64,000 nucleotides of DNA from the NCBI GenBank assembly GCA_936450465.1, contig OW388301.1:16969523-17033522 (forward strand). Direction: 5' to 3'. Every line of letters starts with the position of its first letter. Positions within the stretch are counted from its first letter, which is position 1. The notes under the pieces were generated by a model. The model had not been told where the DNA came from. It made no database searches and worked only from the letters and a program-made list of their open reading frames with translations. The position numbers were made by a program, and so were the translations under genes. Source of the stretch: Gibbula magus (taxonomy: Eukaryota > Mollusca > Gastropoda > Trochida > Trochidae). Shown here one piece after another: positions 43,064 through 55,549 of this stretch.

Positions 43064-45331
43064 GATGTATCAAACTCTGCACTTTATCGTAGAATCAATG
43101 ATTGGAACATCTGGCAGTGGTGGCATGTGATCCTGGGAGGCTCAGTTGACCACTGGAAGTGTAGTTCAGCAAAATGAGAGTGACTCGTCATATGGGTGAC
43201 TCGCTTCACGGCTGGATACCCTGAATGTTTTAATGGTCGATTCCCTGCCTCATACAGAGACATACGTTGTGAAATCTCATTCAAATCATATCCGTGATTC
43301 TTTCCCAAGGTTAAGCTTTATAAAGTAAGGTTGGCACTCATCCAAGATCTCTCAGGATCCTGTGGAGCCCCGTGTCCGCTTTCAGAAATTTGAAAGCATG
43401 CATTTTCAACGGGAAATTAACAACTTCCGGCGAAAACGGAGCTCCACTGGATTCCGCTAGATCTTGGATGAGTGAACACCCAAATAGGTCTCCTCTTTTG
43501 AAAGAATAAAAGATATGATTTTAATGAGATTGTGAAATATGTGGTGTTATTCTCCCTCCATAACGGGACCCTGCGCATGCGCTCATATGAGTCGACACAG
43601 AACCACAAAACTAACTTAAGCATCTTTGGACAATGATGATCTGAAATAAATAAGCTTTTGAATGCAATACAATAGACAAATACAAGGGATTCTCATTTTC
43701 ATTCACTGTTCCTGTCAAGTCTGAACATGCGTCAAGGGGCAAACACTGCTCTCATCACGGAAGAACGCTTTTATCGTGTCATGAACGTTTTTAGAGCGTT
43801 TGGAAAGAAGAGTAATTACTTTGTTAATGTTCTAGTCTTGATATGGATTTGAATAAGAACGCTTTAATAGAAACATTCAAAGTAATTATTCATGAATTAT
43901 TGCCCAATTACAAATTAACAAATTTAGTTTAAGATAGCTTCTGGAGACAGGGTGCAGCCATGTGTCAGTTGGATCTACTCGTGGATTCAAACATCTTGCA
44001 TTTTTGTTGGTATAATTTCTTTTGTCCCTGAGTGTATACTCATACTGAAACATTCAGGAGGCCATTCCACTAACCGATCTTAACCAGAAGATCAATCGTA
44101 AGTCTCTTTTATCATTGGCTAAGATTGATCGGTCAGTGATATCAGCCCAAAATAAAACTCTATGCACATGTACAGGCATACCATGGATTCATGTATAACT
44201 AGGCTGGTAGTTTTATTAACTATCCTACATCTAATGTATCTGCTTTCTACACTGAAAAGTTATGGTATCAACCAAAAGGCTCACTTTCAATTATTCAGGA
44301 GTACTGTGAAGAGGCATAGCCAAGCAATGTAGTACCTAAATCATCAAGGGAAAACGTAGATGAATAAAGGGTACGAGTCGATAGTTATGGGAATGTATGA
44401 GATTATCGAGGATTATTATCTAATCAACTCACCAGTCCTTGCTGTCGCATAGCTCCTATTCTGATCAATCTAAACTGACTTTTTATTCGTGCGCGGGTTT
44501 GTGCAAGAGGCTAACAATACGAGCTTCAATCCTTCAACATTTATTGGTACACTTCTCTCACGGAGGGGCGGGATAGCGCAGTGGTTAGCGCATTCCGCTG
44601 TGGATCAAGAGGTCTGGGGTTCGAATCCTGCCAGGGGCACGGCAACTTTGTCTGCAGTAGAGAACTGTTCTACACGTAGTAAGCTTTGGGTCCAATGCTC
44701 CCATGTAGCACAACTACATCGGCCCGACATCGGCCTGACGCTGTTAACATTATCGGCCCGACGTCAGCTAACTCCATCGGCCGATGAAGTTGTGCTCATC
44801 GGTTTTACATCGGTCCGACGTCGGCCTAAAATTATCGGGCCAGCATTGGCCCTACATCGGCCCGTACTTGAATTATTAATTTTCTTTTTGGTAAAAAGTA
44901 GTATTTCCCATGAACACACTTCATTATGATTAATTTAATCATCAGCGTAGTACCACCTCTTGAGATCATATTCACATACTTTTGTTAAGTATTTTCAAAA
45001 TTCAGCCTTTAAATAATTATAGTTGAAAAAATTATCACTTCTACAAGAAATGATGAATTTAATTAAGAAAACAACTTTCGTGTGGGAATATATATACTTA
45101 AATGTTAAATTCAAAATATTGACTTTTGCCTGTACAGATGCTACACTATAACATTAAAAATTCCTAGGTGTGTAATTTCAAAATTAAAACCTAAAATAAA
45201 ACAATTTTCTTGGACAATAATCTCCCAGTCCATTTCATGCTAACTATAATTACAAAATAACAAATGGTTTTGTTTTTAACATTTTAATCAGTAAATGACA
45301 AAGTAGATGCATTAGGAGTGACATTTGGATC

Positions 45332-46317
45332 TTAAAAGTTCATTGTTTCCTCCACTTTGTGAGCTCTTTGTCTCTCAAAGCGTGCCCGCCTTGCCAAATT
45401 CCTGTCCGCTGCACCACGGAGCCATTCCTTAATGGTATGTTCTATGTCTTTTTCAGAAGTGTGCCTTGTATTCATGTGTTCCGTACAGCCTCTGAAATAA
45501 AGAAAAATATTCATCAATCTATTTGTAAGGAGACAAATTTACAATAATATGATGTTCTGACCAAGACTACATGACGATCTAATGGTAGGGACCGCATATA
45601 GTGAGCAAAAGTGTGCCCTCAGCCCTTAGCAATTTTGATGAATTCTTCATGAAAAAATCATAAATTCATCAAGAAGTGTCGTCATGAAGATTTCATGATT
45701 TGTTTATGAGCATAAGTGAGAATTTTACTTCATGAACTAATTGAACAGTTCATGAATTAATTTTCGTGAATTTTTCATGAACAAATACTGAGTGCTTCCT
45801 TTACAGGCTAAATTGACAGCAGTAGAAAACATCTAATCAAAGTCTACACATTTGAGATTAATTTACTAGTTTGGCGTATTTCAAAACACTATCCCTTGGC
45901 ATTCATGATGTTGTACATACTGTCTATGGTCGAATAACATGGATATAGATACATTATTTTACTAGTTATTATAATACACTTTCATATGATGCCCTAGAGG
46001 CATCATATGAAAAATATGAACCCGGATATGTCTGCTCCGTAGGTAAGAATGAAATATATTTCTTACACATCACATCCAAATCATATTATGCTGAAATTAT
46101 TTGTAATCTAAACTTGTTACTTTTAAATATCGATCTAAAACGAATGAATGACAATTATATCATTTATATATGCACATTAATTTTACTCACTGGAGAGTAA
46201 CTTCAGGTTTAGGGCAGAAAATGCCCTCTTCTCCCCCTTCCCCATCCAATTAAGCTGAAGCGCCAGTTTTGTTCCACAATGTGGCCCAATGTTCTCCTTC
46301 CTGTGTGGTTGTCCCGC
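45332..46317 (-). CDS. DUF4806-like protein, C-terminal two exons, inside the TIR element (unit 2)
   Basis: Copy of 38131-39116 shifted by 7,201 bp (exons 46191-46317 and 45332-45489). The last exon differs by a single residue (RFERQR for RFERQT) and remains open. Same uncertainty about function. Confidence 0.45.
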
Positions 46318-46549
46318 CTATTACAGCAAGTTTCTGCACCTTTGGACAAAATGTATCAGAAATATACTTGTGATTCATTTTGATTATAACACTAAATTTG
46401 ATTTATTTATGTAAGAAGGCAAACATATACCAACTGCATTGGTTATGTAATGGAATGTTCAGTAAAAATTTAACAAATTGTTGACATGAAACCGATTAAT
46501 TTTAGTGAGGCAAAATAATGAAAATATTGCGGTGTTAACTATTAAGAGT

Positions 46550-47029
46550 CAGTGGACATAAGTATCCGTCACTTGACGTTATTTCCATAGACTTGCATGT
46601 TAATTTAGTGTAGCTTAAATACTTTTCTTGAGATGAGTTTTGAATGGATCGTTGTAAAAATGTTCAGGTTGAATTTAAATCATCTCAGCTTACATGACAT
46701 ACTTTCCGTTAATTTTCCGGACTAATATTTAATAAATGGCATTAGATATAGCTAATTATGTACACAAAATAAAAACGTTTCCCATTGAAGGCCATGTTAA
46801 ACTTTATTACTATTATGTATATATGTTAATCAAATTGCTCTCATTCCTTCGATAACCAATGGAAATTAAGTTTGAATTATGAGAGTGTAACCAAGATGAT
46901 TCTTCAAAAGTGTAGACAATTTAAAAAAAAAATGATAGAAAATCAAATCCATGACAATTATTTAGGCTACACTAAATAACATGCAAGTCTATGGAAATTA
47001 CGTCAAGTGACGAATACTTATGTTCAATG
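46550..47029. mobile_element. MITE nested in the TIR element (unit 2)
   Basis: Copy of 39349-39828 carried along by the segmental duplication. Confidence 0.7.
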
Positions 47030-48447
47030 AATCAGAATGTAGATCAATAATAATCTAATTTGATGAAATAATACAGACTATTTACACAAACTGTTTAATT
47101 AGTTGAATTTGCGCGAAGCAACCAATATGACACTTGCAACAATCAAAACAAACAATGAAAGTCAATAACTTGTACTCAGTGAACTGTAAACAGCTGATCA
47201 AATAGTTTTCGAACTCCGCGCAACACACGTAGGGAGACAACGTCATCTAGCACTGACAATCGCGGAAAGGAGTTGACAGTGGTTTATCGTATATTGTGAG
47301 AGGATTTCGCCAAAACTAAAGTAAATCATACTACATTGTCTACTACAACTACACATCCATGATCCTTATACAATGGATGGAACTAACTATGGCATTTCAC
47401 CAACGGGCGACGTCACAGAAGATAAATAGTTAAATACAGCAGACAATAAAATACTCGCCTGTGCCGCTTTCCTTTGTGTCATGCATGTAGAATATAACTC
47501 AATGAGTAAGCAATGCGATATGTTTTAGTTAAGATATGATACTGAGTAATTAAAAAACGTTTTTACTAATTTTGTGACTTACCTCAAACAGACAATGATT
47601 ATGTACGTAGCCTTGCGAATCAACCTTCAGCGACATCAAACATGGCGATGATAATGACGTCATCGTTGAATATGACGTCAGAGATATTTTGGCGCGTACA
47701 TTTATGCAATGCTTCTTCTTGGATCGTAGATTTTCGTTTGAGGAAGTGAAGGAGAAAGTGTCTACCTAATTGAGTGTGAAAGAGGGTTATTTTAGAGACA
47801 AGACACAGCTTGGTGAAGGCCTACTACAATAAGTTTGAAAAATCTAAAAACTATCATAAGTTTGTGAAAATGTTTCCCCCACAGAATGTCATTTCACTCA
47901 TCAGCCCGACGTCGGCCCGATGCAGTGAGCCCATTTAAATAGTGCCGATGATGCCAATGTTGGGCCAACGTCGGCCCGATGCAGTTAGCCGATGTAGAAC
48001 AAGTGCCGACGGCGCCGATCCTTAGCCGACGTCGGCACGATGTAGTTGTGCTAGCTGGGCTACTTTCAGCGTAGAACCACCCATGGTTCGCTAGTTCAAG
48101 CCGATGCTCAGGTTTCATCTCAATGCATAGCCACATGGCGTTGCGGGTTTTCTCCCTGCCATAATACTAGCAGCCGCTTTATAAGTGAAATAATTTTGAA
48201 AGCGGCGATAAATCCTTACTCACTCACTCATGGAGGAACTTTGTCCTCACCACAATATCCACTACTCGCTATCCCTTAAGAGTAAAACAGCTGGCTCCAA
48301 AACGTTCTTACAAGCAGTAGCATTGTAGAACTACATGCCGTTTGATCAACATCGTCAATCGTAGCATCATTCACGACTCATCATAATTATCATTTATCTT
48401 CATATGATTTTCAAGCACACGTAACTGCAATTGTATTTAGATTTTAC

Positions 48448-51171
48448 CTATCATAGGAAGCTTTACAAATATATAAAGGGCTAATAAGCTTAATATCATT
48501 GTGATAAGCAAAACGTGATCTTCTATTCCTTTAAATAAAAAAAACAACAAAGTAAGAGGAGAACATATTTTATTTTCAAAAAGCACAAAGGTGATATATA
48601 GAACATACAGGTATGAATAAATACGAAATGCATATATATTATTTAAAAAGACACAGGTTGTATTTCCATATTGTGATAACTTGATCATAAGAGGTTGATA
48701 ATAGCATTTCAAAAGGTCTTTACACAACATGGGCCTATCTAAAACATTCACAATCAACTTTCTCCGACATTCTTTTTTGTGTTTTACTCTGTTGAAAATA
48801 AGGTGAAGTTTTTTTGCGGTTCAGTCTCTAATTCACTAATTTTGTGTCTTATTTTGTGAAGCGACACTTAAGCCAATGGCTTGTTGTGCCAATCCATATT
48901 CATTTAACCTATATTTCATGAATAACATTTGTTTAAATCATTTATATATCATGCTTAAACCAAATTACATTATTTAAATACTGAGAGGCCCATACGTAAT
49001 ACATCCCAGTTTCATCCAAACTAGCTTCAACATTATTTATAAGAGCAATCTTAGAACTGTTAACATTAATTGTCAAATTGTACAAAAACTGTACAGAAGA
49101 CATGTACATCATCTGAGATAACTAACGACAAGGTTGCAATGGTCTAACTCAATAGGAAATAATATACCTTATAGATAGTAGAAACCTTCCCGATTCGCCA
49201 TAAATAATAAAATATGGAGTAGATTGTTCAACATTTAAAATATATTTACACAAGCAAAGATAACCACGTTCTAAAATGTTCACAATTTCAAATAACAAAA
49301 TTGCTTGAACGAACCGATTAAACAGTTGGCAATCTATGGAGATGTGCAAATGGCGAATAAGTCTAAAAATTATTAAGACATTATTTGGTTATCTTTCAAT
49401 AGTTTTAAAAAAACTGTTCGTTACCACAAAATGGTATACCCTAATAACATTATTCCTTAACTACCTTCGATGGTTTGCGGACATATTCCTTGAAGATAAG
49501 GGCAATTTTATTTTACTTCTATCAATATTTAGTTTCCATAGTTTTAAAAAGATTCAAAACTATATAAACATTGTTGTACATCTCCAGTGATTTCGGCAAA
49601 TACAATAATATAGTCTGCAGAGAACATAATAAGCAAATCCATATGTACATTGAAATCCTCTCAACCAAAATATTTACAGTAGTTATAAAGCCCATTTACA
49701 TTATGTTCTTTCAAAAAAGCTTTAAGTCGTTTAAATAAGCAATTAAGAATTGTTTTACATGTTTTGTGCCTCCATCGGTGTATAACAGCGCAGCGATTTT
49801 ATACAAAATGAATTGTTGTTATACTTGGATGCACGTCAAACAATCATTATAATTATTGCAAAATCAAGTTATTTTAAAATTATTTACACAAATCAAATAT
49901 AAACTGACGAGCAAAATTTTCCATGTCAATTGTTTTATCAAGTTTTCGACATCGTATTCAAAATCTGAATAGTTTAGGAAATAAGTAAAACAAATTGCTA
50001 AATCAGTCAAAGAATACTTCTACGTGTTTTAAAAACAAATTAAATTAATATTTTGAATTTCAAAATTGCCCAAAATTAATTTTGATACAACACAACTGTT
50101 TATCGACATATAATACATACTCTATGTGAAAATCAATAAATGTGCCTCGTCACACACACTTTTACAACATTTTTAACATGTTAGGAGTCATGTTGGTGTA
50201 ATTTTATTTGTTACCCCTGTCTACTTTTTAAAAAAAATATATTTTAATTAAAAATAAAATTGTCACCAATTAAGTTTATTTGTCAATTATTCCGGGTAGC
50301 AACAGCTCGTTACAAGCAACAATACAAATGTTAAAGTTGAGGAATCATTGATCTAAAACGGCAGAAGACTAAATTTCCTTTTTTTCCCCCTACATTCGCA
50401 TGCATACAACCAGGCTTCGTTTTTTATGGATTCCGCATTTTAGGAGAAACTACATTAGCATATCACGCGGCGAAACGAAAAAGGCTACTGTTTATAAAGT
50501 GCTGTGAATGAGAGCTCTCGACCAATCCTTGAAATAACTGTAACACAATCATTTCGTAATTATACAGAAATGGTGACATATTTTCACATTGTCTTACTCC
50601 AATTAAACAAGGACAAATCTTAAATTTTATCATTATGTAAAATGCATGACGCAACACATTCAATTGTCATTTGATAGCTCTTCATGTACTTTTAGCATTC
50701 TTTATATGTGGTCGTTATATTTAGCTAATCTGCATACCGTATCTTGATCTTTTGGTAATATGAAAAATTAACAAATTGATGGATTTACAACGATACTGAA
50801 CTTTGTGGCATGGCATATAATATACATGAACATAGCAAATGTGTTTTAACAATTTATTGTAACTACACCGAACAAAATTCATAAATTTGTGAATTATTCT
50901 GAGGAAATCATTGATTTCAATCCGTTAACATTATCTTCACATTCGGAATTGACCATAAACTAAACAGTTTCCATTTGCAACATACAGAAGCCCATTAATT
51001 GCGACGATGGAGTTCTGGAATAGTTAGCCATTCTGAGGATTGCCATGCTGATAACGTATTATTCTTTCAAACCTTATATCTAAACTGCGGAATATCCACT
51101 AGCCAGTTAAACGAATCGAGGTAATCTCATAAATCTTCACTCAAGAATGTGCGCATGCTTGTAATAACTAA
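48448..51171. other. AT-rich intergenic region
   Basis: Very AT-rich with many homopolymer runs. No exon, TE terminus or RNA gene recognised. A possible minus-strand poly(A) signal (AATAAA, plus coordinates 50853-50858) lies about 315 bp beyond the gene C stop. Confidence 0.5.
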
Positions 51172-51447
51172 TCAAAAGCCAACTTCCAATATGATAAGAA
51201 CATTAACAGACAATGATACATGGTCATGCGTTGAGCAAACATCAAACTTGGCATCAATGATAGAGCAAGCAATATCTTGCGAAGTTGTCACTAGCAAATT
51301 CACATCTTGCTGCATTTCGTCAGATTTTACGTACAAGCGTAGCAACATGCTGCATTTGGACTTGGTTGTGAAGTAAGAAAGCTCTGGTACAGAAATTGTA
51401 AAGCTGACGAAACAGAGACTGAAGCATGCCCTGCCGGTGAAGTTGTC
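51172..51447 (-). CDS. Gene C last exon (unrecognised protein)
   Basis: After acceptor CCAGATTTAG the frame reads DNFTGRACFSLCFVSFTISV, then PELSYFTTKSKCSMLLRLYV.., DIACSIIDAKFDVCSTHDHV and ends SLSVNVLIILEVGF with stop TGA at 51172-51174. The 91 codons fit in phase 0 with exon 53260-53486. Alternating hydrophobic strands and several Cys suggest a secreted beta-rich domain, but I recognise no family. Two other frames are also partly open across the first half, so the exact acceptor is uncertain. Confidence 0.5.
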   Translation of the reverse strand, partial: DNFTGRACFSLCFVSFTISVPELSYFTTKSKCSMLLRLYVKSDEMQQDVNLLVTTSQDIACSIIDAKFDVCSTHDHVSLSVNVLIILEVGF

Positions 51448-51608
51448 CTAAATCTGGAACAAATATTAACGTCAAATCCGAGGGAACAATTAGGGTCATC
51501 GTCTTTCAGAATTTAACCCACAAAGAAATATCTGAAATATACCTAAATTCAAATTGCTTTGTGTAAGATAAATATAAGCATCATCAGTCAAAGGGTATGG
51601 TTACTACG

Positions 51609-51737
51609 TCACAGATGTTCATCCTGGGAGGTATCCTCTGTGCATCTCAAAGTGAGACGAGTCATATAGAAGATGTCTTCAGTCAAACCGTCACGAGAAG
51701 GATCCGGCTCCAGACACAGACACACGGCTTCAATAGA
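51609..51737 (-). CDS. Possible alternative exon of gene C
   Basis: Acceptor ATCCTTCCAG, then SIEAVCLCLEPDPSRDGLTE, DIFYMTRLTLRCTEDTSQDE and a stop. Phase 0, so it could follow exon 53260-53486 as an alternative ending. The opposite strand also has a 61-codon ORF here (51597-51782) with a hydrophobic start. Neither is convincing alone. Confidence 0.25.
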   Translation of the reverse strand, partial: SIEAVCLCLEPDPSRDGLTEDIFYMTRLTLRCTEDTSQDEHL

Positions 51738-53259
51738 CTGGAAGGATATAACATATTATTTGAATTACAGTCTGTGTCATAAGTCGTAAATTTGCATTGC
51801 CTCAATACACACAGTAGTAGTGAATTACATGCTAATTCATGTGAATTTCCACATGTTTGGAAATTTAGTTATAATTTACAATTTACATAGGAAGTAAATA
51901 TAGATGAACATGTGTGTAAATTTACACATGTATGGACATTTGCTGTTCCTGCTTATGACTGATTTACATCGGTTGTAAATATGCTTGTACACACGTGGAA
52001 ATTTATCCATTCGTGTAAATGTGCCCATCTTGAAACAGATATAAATATGGCGTGTACCAAATGTTTGTATCACCATTTGACCCCTCATTAGTTATAGCTC
52101 ATTATATTAATTAAAATAAAACATCGGATTTCATATTTTAGAAAAAGAAATCATAATGTGTTGTTCACTGAAGAGTCACTGAGTATGTTAATGCAAATAC
52201 CGGGACAATAAAAACAATCTATCTCATTAAAATATATACACTTAATTTCCAACAGATGTGTTCCACATAATAAGCAAAATATCATACTCGTTGGTATAAC
52301 TGTTTTCAAGTCTAAATGTTGATCGAGTGTATCATTTTCAAGCGCAAAGCATTGTCGTCAACTCTCACACTGTAAACAAACCAACAAACATTTTTTTGAG
52401 TACTCATGGAATTGGAAATGAAATAGATGTTGGTGTTAATACACTTATTTATAATTTGATTCAGTTGTACAGCTCCTACAGTTATTAAAATAACTGTTCC
52501 CCCAAACTAGGTCTTTTGCTAGGATAGTAAATGAATATATATATACATTTGAATCACTGAGATTCTGGCATAATTGAGAGAAAATTACAGGTAAAGTTGC
52601 ATAAGCGTTGTTATTGTGACTATGCAATTGACAGCTCGCTACCTTGAAAACCTAGTCAATGACCTCTTAAATCTGGTTTGAAACATGTATGTCAAACTGG
52701 TATAAATACCGGAGTCTGTGACCTTAAGTTTCCCCTATGGTTAACAATGCTGTTTCCTCCCTGTCAGTAATTCAGTATCACATTTTGTCATAATGAAAAA
52801 ATGTCGTTTTTATACATAATTTTTGTTGTCTTTGAATTAATAAAATCACAAATGGTGACATCACTGATGCTGGTCGTCGATGAAGAACAAGTCAGTTAAC
52901 TGACTATTTCAGCCTGAGTAAAACATGTAAATGGAAATAAAAACTTTAAACAATTCAAGAATTATAGTCAGTTAAAAAAGTGCTAAATTACGTTTATGGA
53001 ACTTACTAAAACATGTATCTAAATCTTACTCTCGCTAAAAATGTGATACGATGCTGATTTTACAAAAGGAAAGACTCGATGTGAATCGATGTAGATTCGT
53101 GGAACAGGTGCACTTACATTTAACCAAATGTAAACAAATGTAAAGAAATTGTTCTTATCGGCAGGTTTAGATACTTAAGTGTGTATCATAGACAGTGCTT
53201 CCTTATGAACATTTTGTCCGAAAAGTGGAAGAATTGTTCAAAATTTCCCATTAACTCAC
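51738..53259. other. Intron or intergenic, with palindromic TGTAAATTTACA words
   Basis: Between 51790 and 52030 the word TGTAAATTTACA and its variants recur (e.g. the palindrome TGTGTAAATTTACACA near 51931). No coding content recognised. Confidence 0.4.
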
Positions 53260-53486
53260 GTCATTGCAATGGCTGATGAAAACTCTCTTGTCTGTGATGG
53301 GTTCAAAAATCCTGTTTTGATTTGCCAGATCATATACATAGGCGATAAGCAGACCAATCAGATTGCATTTCATCTTGTTTGAAAGGTCACGTGACTGCAA
53401 AGCGAAGTCAAGCGTCACCATGTCACTTGTTGGTTTGCCAACGTAGGTCTTGATGTTTGGAAATATGTCCCATGGTATAATCAGAC
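53260..53486 (-). CDS. Gene C internal exon (unrecognised protein)
   Basis: A 227-nt exon with acceptor GGCTTTCAG and donor GTGAGT, phase 1 in, phase 0 out. Peptide LIIPWDIFPNIKTYVGKPTS, DMVTLDFALQSRDLSNKMKC, NLIGLLIAYVYDLANQNRIF, EPITDKRVFISHCND. Good splice sites and codon composition support a real exon. No domain recognised. It belongs on the minus strand between the two GPCR genes; its 5' exons are probably interrupted by, or lie beyond, the Tc1 element at 53.7-55.3 kb. Confidence 0.62.
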
Positions 53487-53747
53487 CTGAAAGCCAAGTA
53501 TGAATACCGAGAATGAATTCACTTGCACATATCTGATTTTTCCAGTTTAAGCTTACTTGTGGTATGCAAATAACAACGACTAAGCATATAGTCTGACATA
53601 CCGTGTAATTTCACAACAAAGAAGTTTTTATCCAGAGAATGTTTATTTAATGTATCTGGTGATTCTCAGAGATTGCCATGTAAAATTATTTTGTTAAGTC
53701 AAAGGTTTTCATTTTGACAGATATGTCCATATTTTGTTCTATTGTAT

Positions 53748-55336
53748 ACTGAGGGCAAAGGAAAGTATAACACACATGTTTTCAATGAATTCAATATTTT
53801 ATGGAAATTAGATGCATTTGATTATTACACGATACAATAACACCTTTCGGCAGTAGTTTGAATGACTTAATTGGTGACTGTTTTATCTTCAAATTAAAAT
53901 ATCATTATCTAAAAAAGAAATTGATCATATAATGGAAGATGTTATCGATGCAATAAAGCATTCTTATAAACATGGTATCAAAATTCGCCTCAAATCGGCA
54001 GAACTAAAGGCAAGAACGGTTATTAAACGTCCCTTGTTGAGAGACCATCATAAACGTGACGTTTGGCATGGTCTTTGGGCAGACAACACTGGAATTTGAG
54101 GACCTGGCGGAAAATCCATTCATCCGACGAGATTCGATTCTTGCTCCATGTTACTGACGGGCGTGCATGTGTTTGGAGACAGAAGAATACAGCTTATACC
54201 CCCAGGAAGATCCAGCCAACTGTTCCGTATGGAGGTGGCTCTGTTATGGTATTGGGATGCCTGTTTCATGACTGCAAGCTGGATTTGGTCACCATCAGGG
54301 GCAACTTAACAGGAGCTCAATACATCCGGGACGTGCTACAGTCGGTCGTTGTTCCTCATTTCAATAACCATGCACTTGCTACATGACCAAAGTACATGGA
54401 CGACAATGCCCGGCCTCACCGATCACGTGCCGTTGTCGATTACATGCGAGCCAACGCAGTGACAACATTACGCTGGCCAGCAGTAAGCCAAGATCTGACC
54501 CTTCTGGAGCATGTGTGGGATATTCTAGGGCGGTGACTTCAGGCTCGGAACCCTCCAGTACAGAATTTACATGAGTTGGAGGCAGCTCTGCAGGCTGAGT
54601 GGATGTTATTGACACAAGAACAGATCCGACGTCTGACTGAAGGCATGAGACGTAGGGTGCAGTATGTCATACGGGTACGTGGCAGTCCTACTAGATAGTG
54701 ATCATTCTTATTGAACATGTATACTAGGGTCTACAAAGAACATTTAGAAGTGACAATACCAATGCGAATGTGTTTTGTTTTACTTGCAGCTCCTCACTTT
54801 TGTGGACATTGATTCATGGTAAAAACAGTATTTGTGTAAACATGACGTCATCGCTATTAAATAATGATAACAGCTACATATTGTTGCGTTTCTGTCGTGC
54901 CAGATGGCGGTTCTATCTGAAAAAGAAATCTCAGACTAATTTAGGGTCATAGCAGAGCTTACTTGTTTCTGACATTCAGCTATATGAAAATATCAAGAGG
55001 TGCTTATCTTTTTTCTCACATAATACATTTTATTTCCAAAAATATGACATTAATGATACGGAAACATACTTTGGTTAATAATCTATATTTACACCAACAG
55101 AACCCCTACCACGTTCAAGATGTTGTAAATCTGTGCAGGACGAGGTACATTTATTGATTTTTTACACAGTATTTGTTATGTGTCAATGGACAGTTGTGTT
55201 ATTGAAAATAACGCGTAGAGGTATTCTTTGACTGTTGACTGATGTTTTGGACTACAAACTAATACGTTAATTTGACAATTATACATATATGATAAATACA
55301 ACTGAGTGATATACTTTCTTTTGTCCGTTAGTGTAT
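53748..55336 (+). mobile_element. Tc1/mariner element (DD34E transposase pseudogene)
   Basis: Imperfect terminal inverted repeats ACTGAGGGCAAAGGAAAGTA and, inverted at the right, ACACTAACGGACAAAAGAAAGT, next to TA. The transposase remnant (54010-54690) reads IKRPLLRDHHKR, IHSSDEIRFLLHVTDGRACV, GGGSVMVLGCLF, YMDDNARPHRSRAVV, RWPAVSQDLTLLEHVWDIL. The second Asp and the Glu are separated by 34 residues. Stops at 54384 and about 54535 and a missing N-terminal HTH region make it inactive. Length about 1.6 kb is normal for Tc1. Confidence 0.88.
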
Positions 55337-55516
55337 TTAGACAATACCCCCATTAAAACAGATATTGAGCCCAATGATTGCTAACCTGAAGTTGCAGGGC
55401 TAATGTACTACATATCTGGTGGCAGTTTTGGTAACACACTAGTGTATTACATTTATAAATTCCATTTGGGAATGTATTTGTCAGCATTATATTATATACA
55501 ATTATATTCTCTTTAC

Positions 55517-55549
55517 CTTGTGTTTTTGTGGATCTCCGTTCCGAAAGAT
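55517..55549 (-). CDS. Possible gene C micro-exon
   Basis: 33 nt with acceptor TACTTTAG and donor GTAAAG, phase 1-1, peptide LSERRSTKTQ, which would join in frame to exon 53260-53486. Such short matches occur by chance in AT-rich DNA. Confidence 0.2.

Larger units (their letters stand above)
44708..48051. mobile_element. DNA transposon with subrepeat-rich TIRs (unit 2)
   Basis: Same length (3,344 bp) and structure as 37507-40850, with under 1% difference by eye. It was present before the segmental duplication. Confidence 0.75.
44565..48231 (+). mobile_element. tRNA-derived SINE interrupted by a 3.3-kb TIR element (unit 2)
   Basis: Duplicate of the 37364-41031 SINE with a few substitutions (e.g. 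GCGCATTCC for GCGCGTTCC in the head). Same interruption and same tail. Confidence 0.85.
41248..48447 (+). repeat. Tandem segmental duplication, unit 2 (7.20 kb)
   Basis: Direct copy of 32884-41248 without the hAT-like insertion. From about 44100 to the end I count roughly 20-25 differences over 4 kb against unit 1 (about 0.5-0.6%). The first 3 kb is clearly more diverged, with about ten differences in the first 450 bp and several indels. Confidence 0.95.

Noticed and set aside
47894..48136. 80-codon minus-strand ORF over the TIR end
   Set aside because: Product of GC-rich subrepeats in the transposon terminus, interrupted in unit 1.
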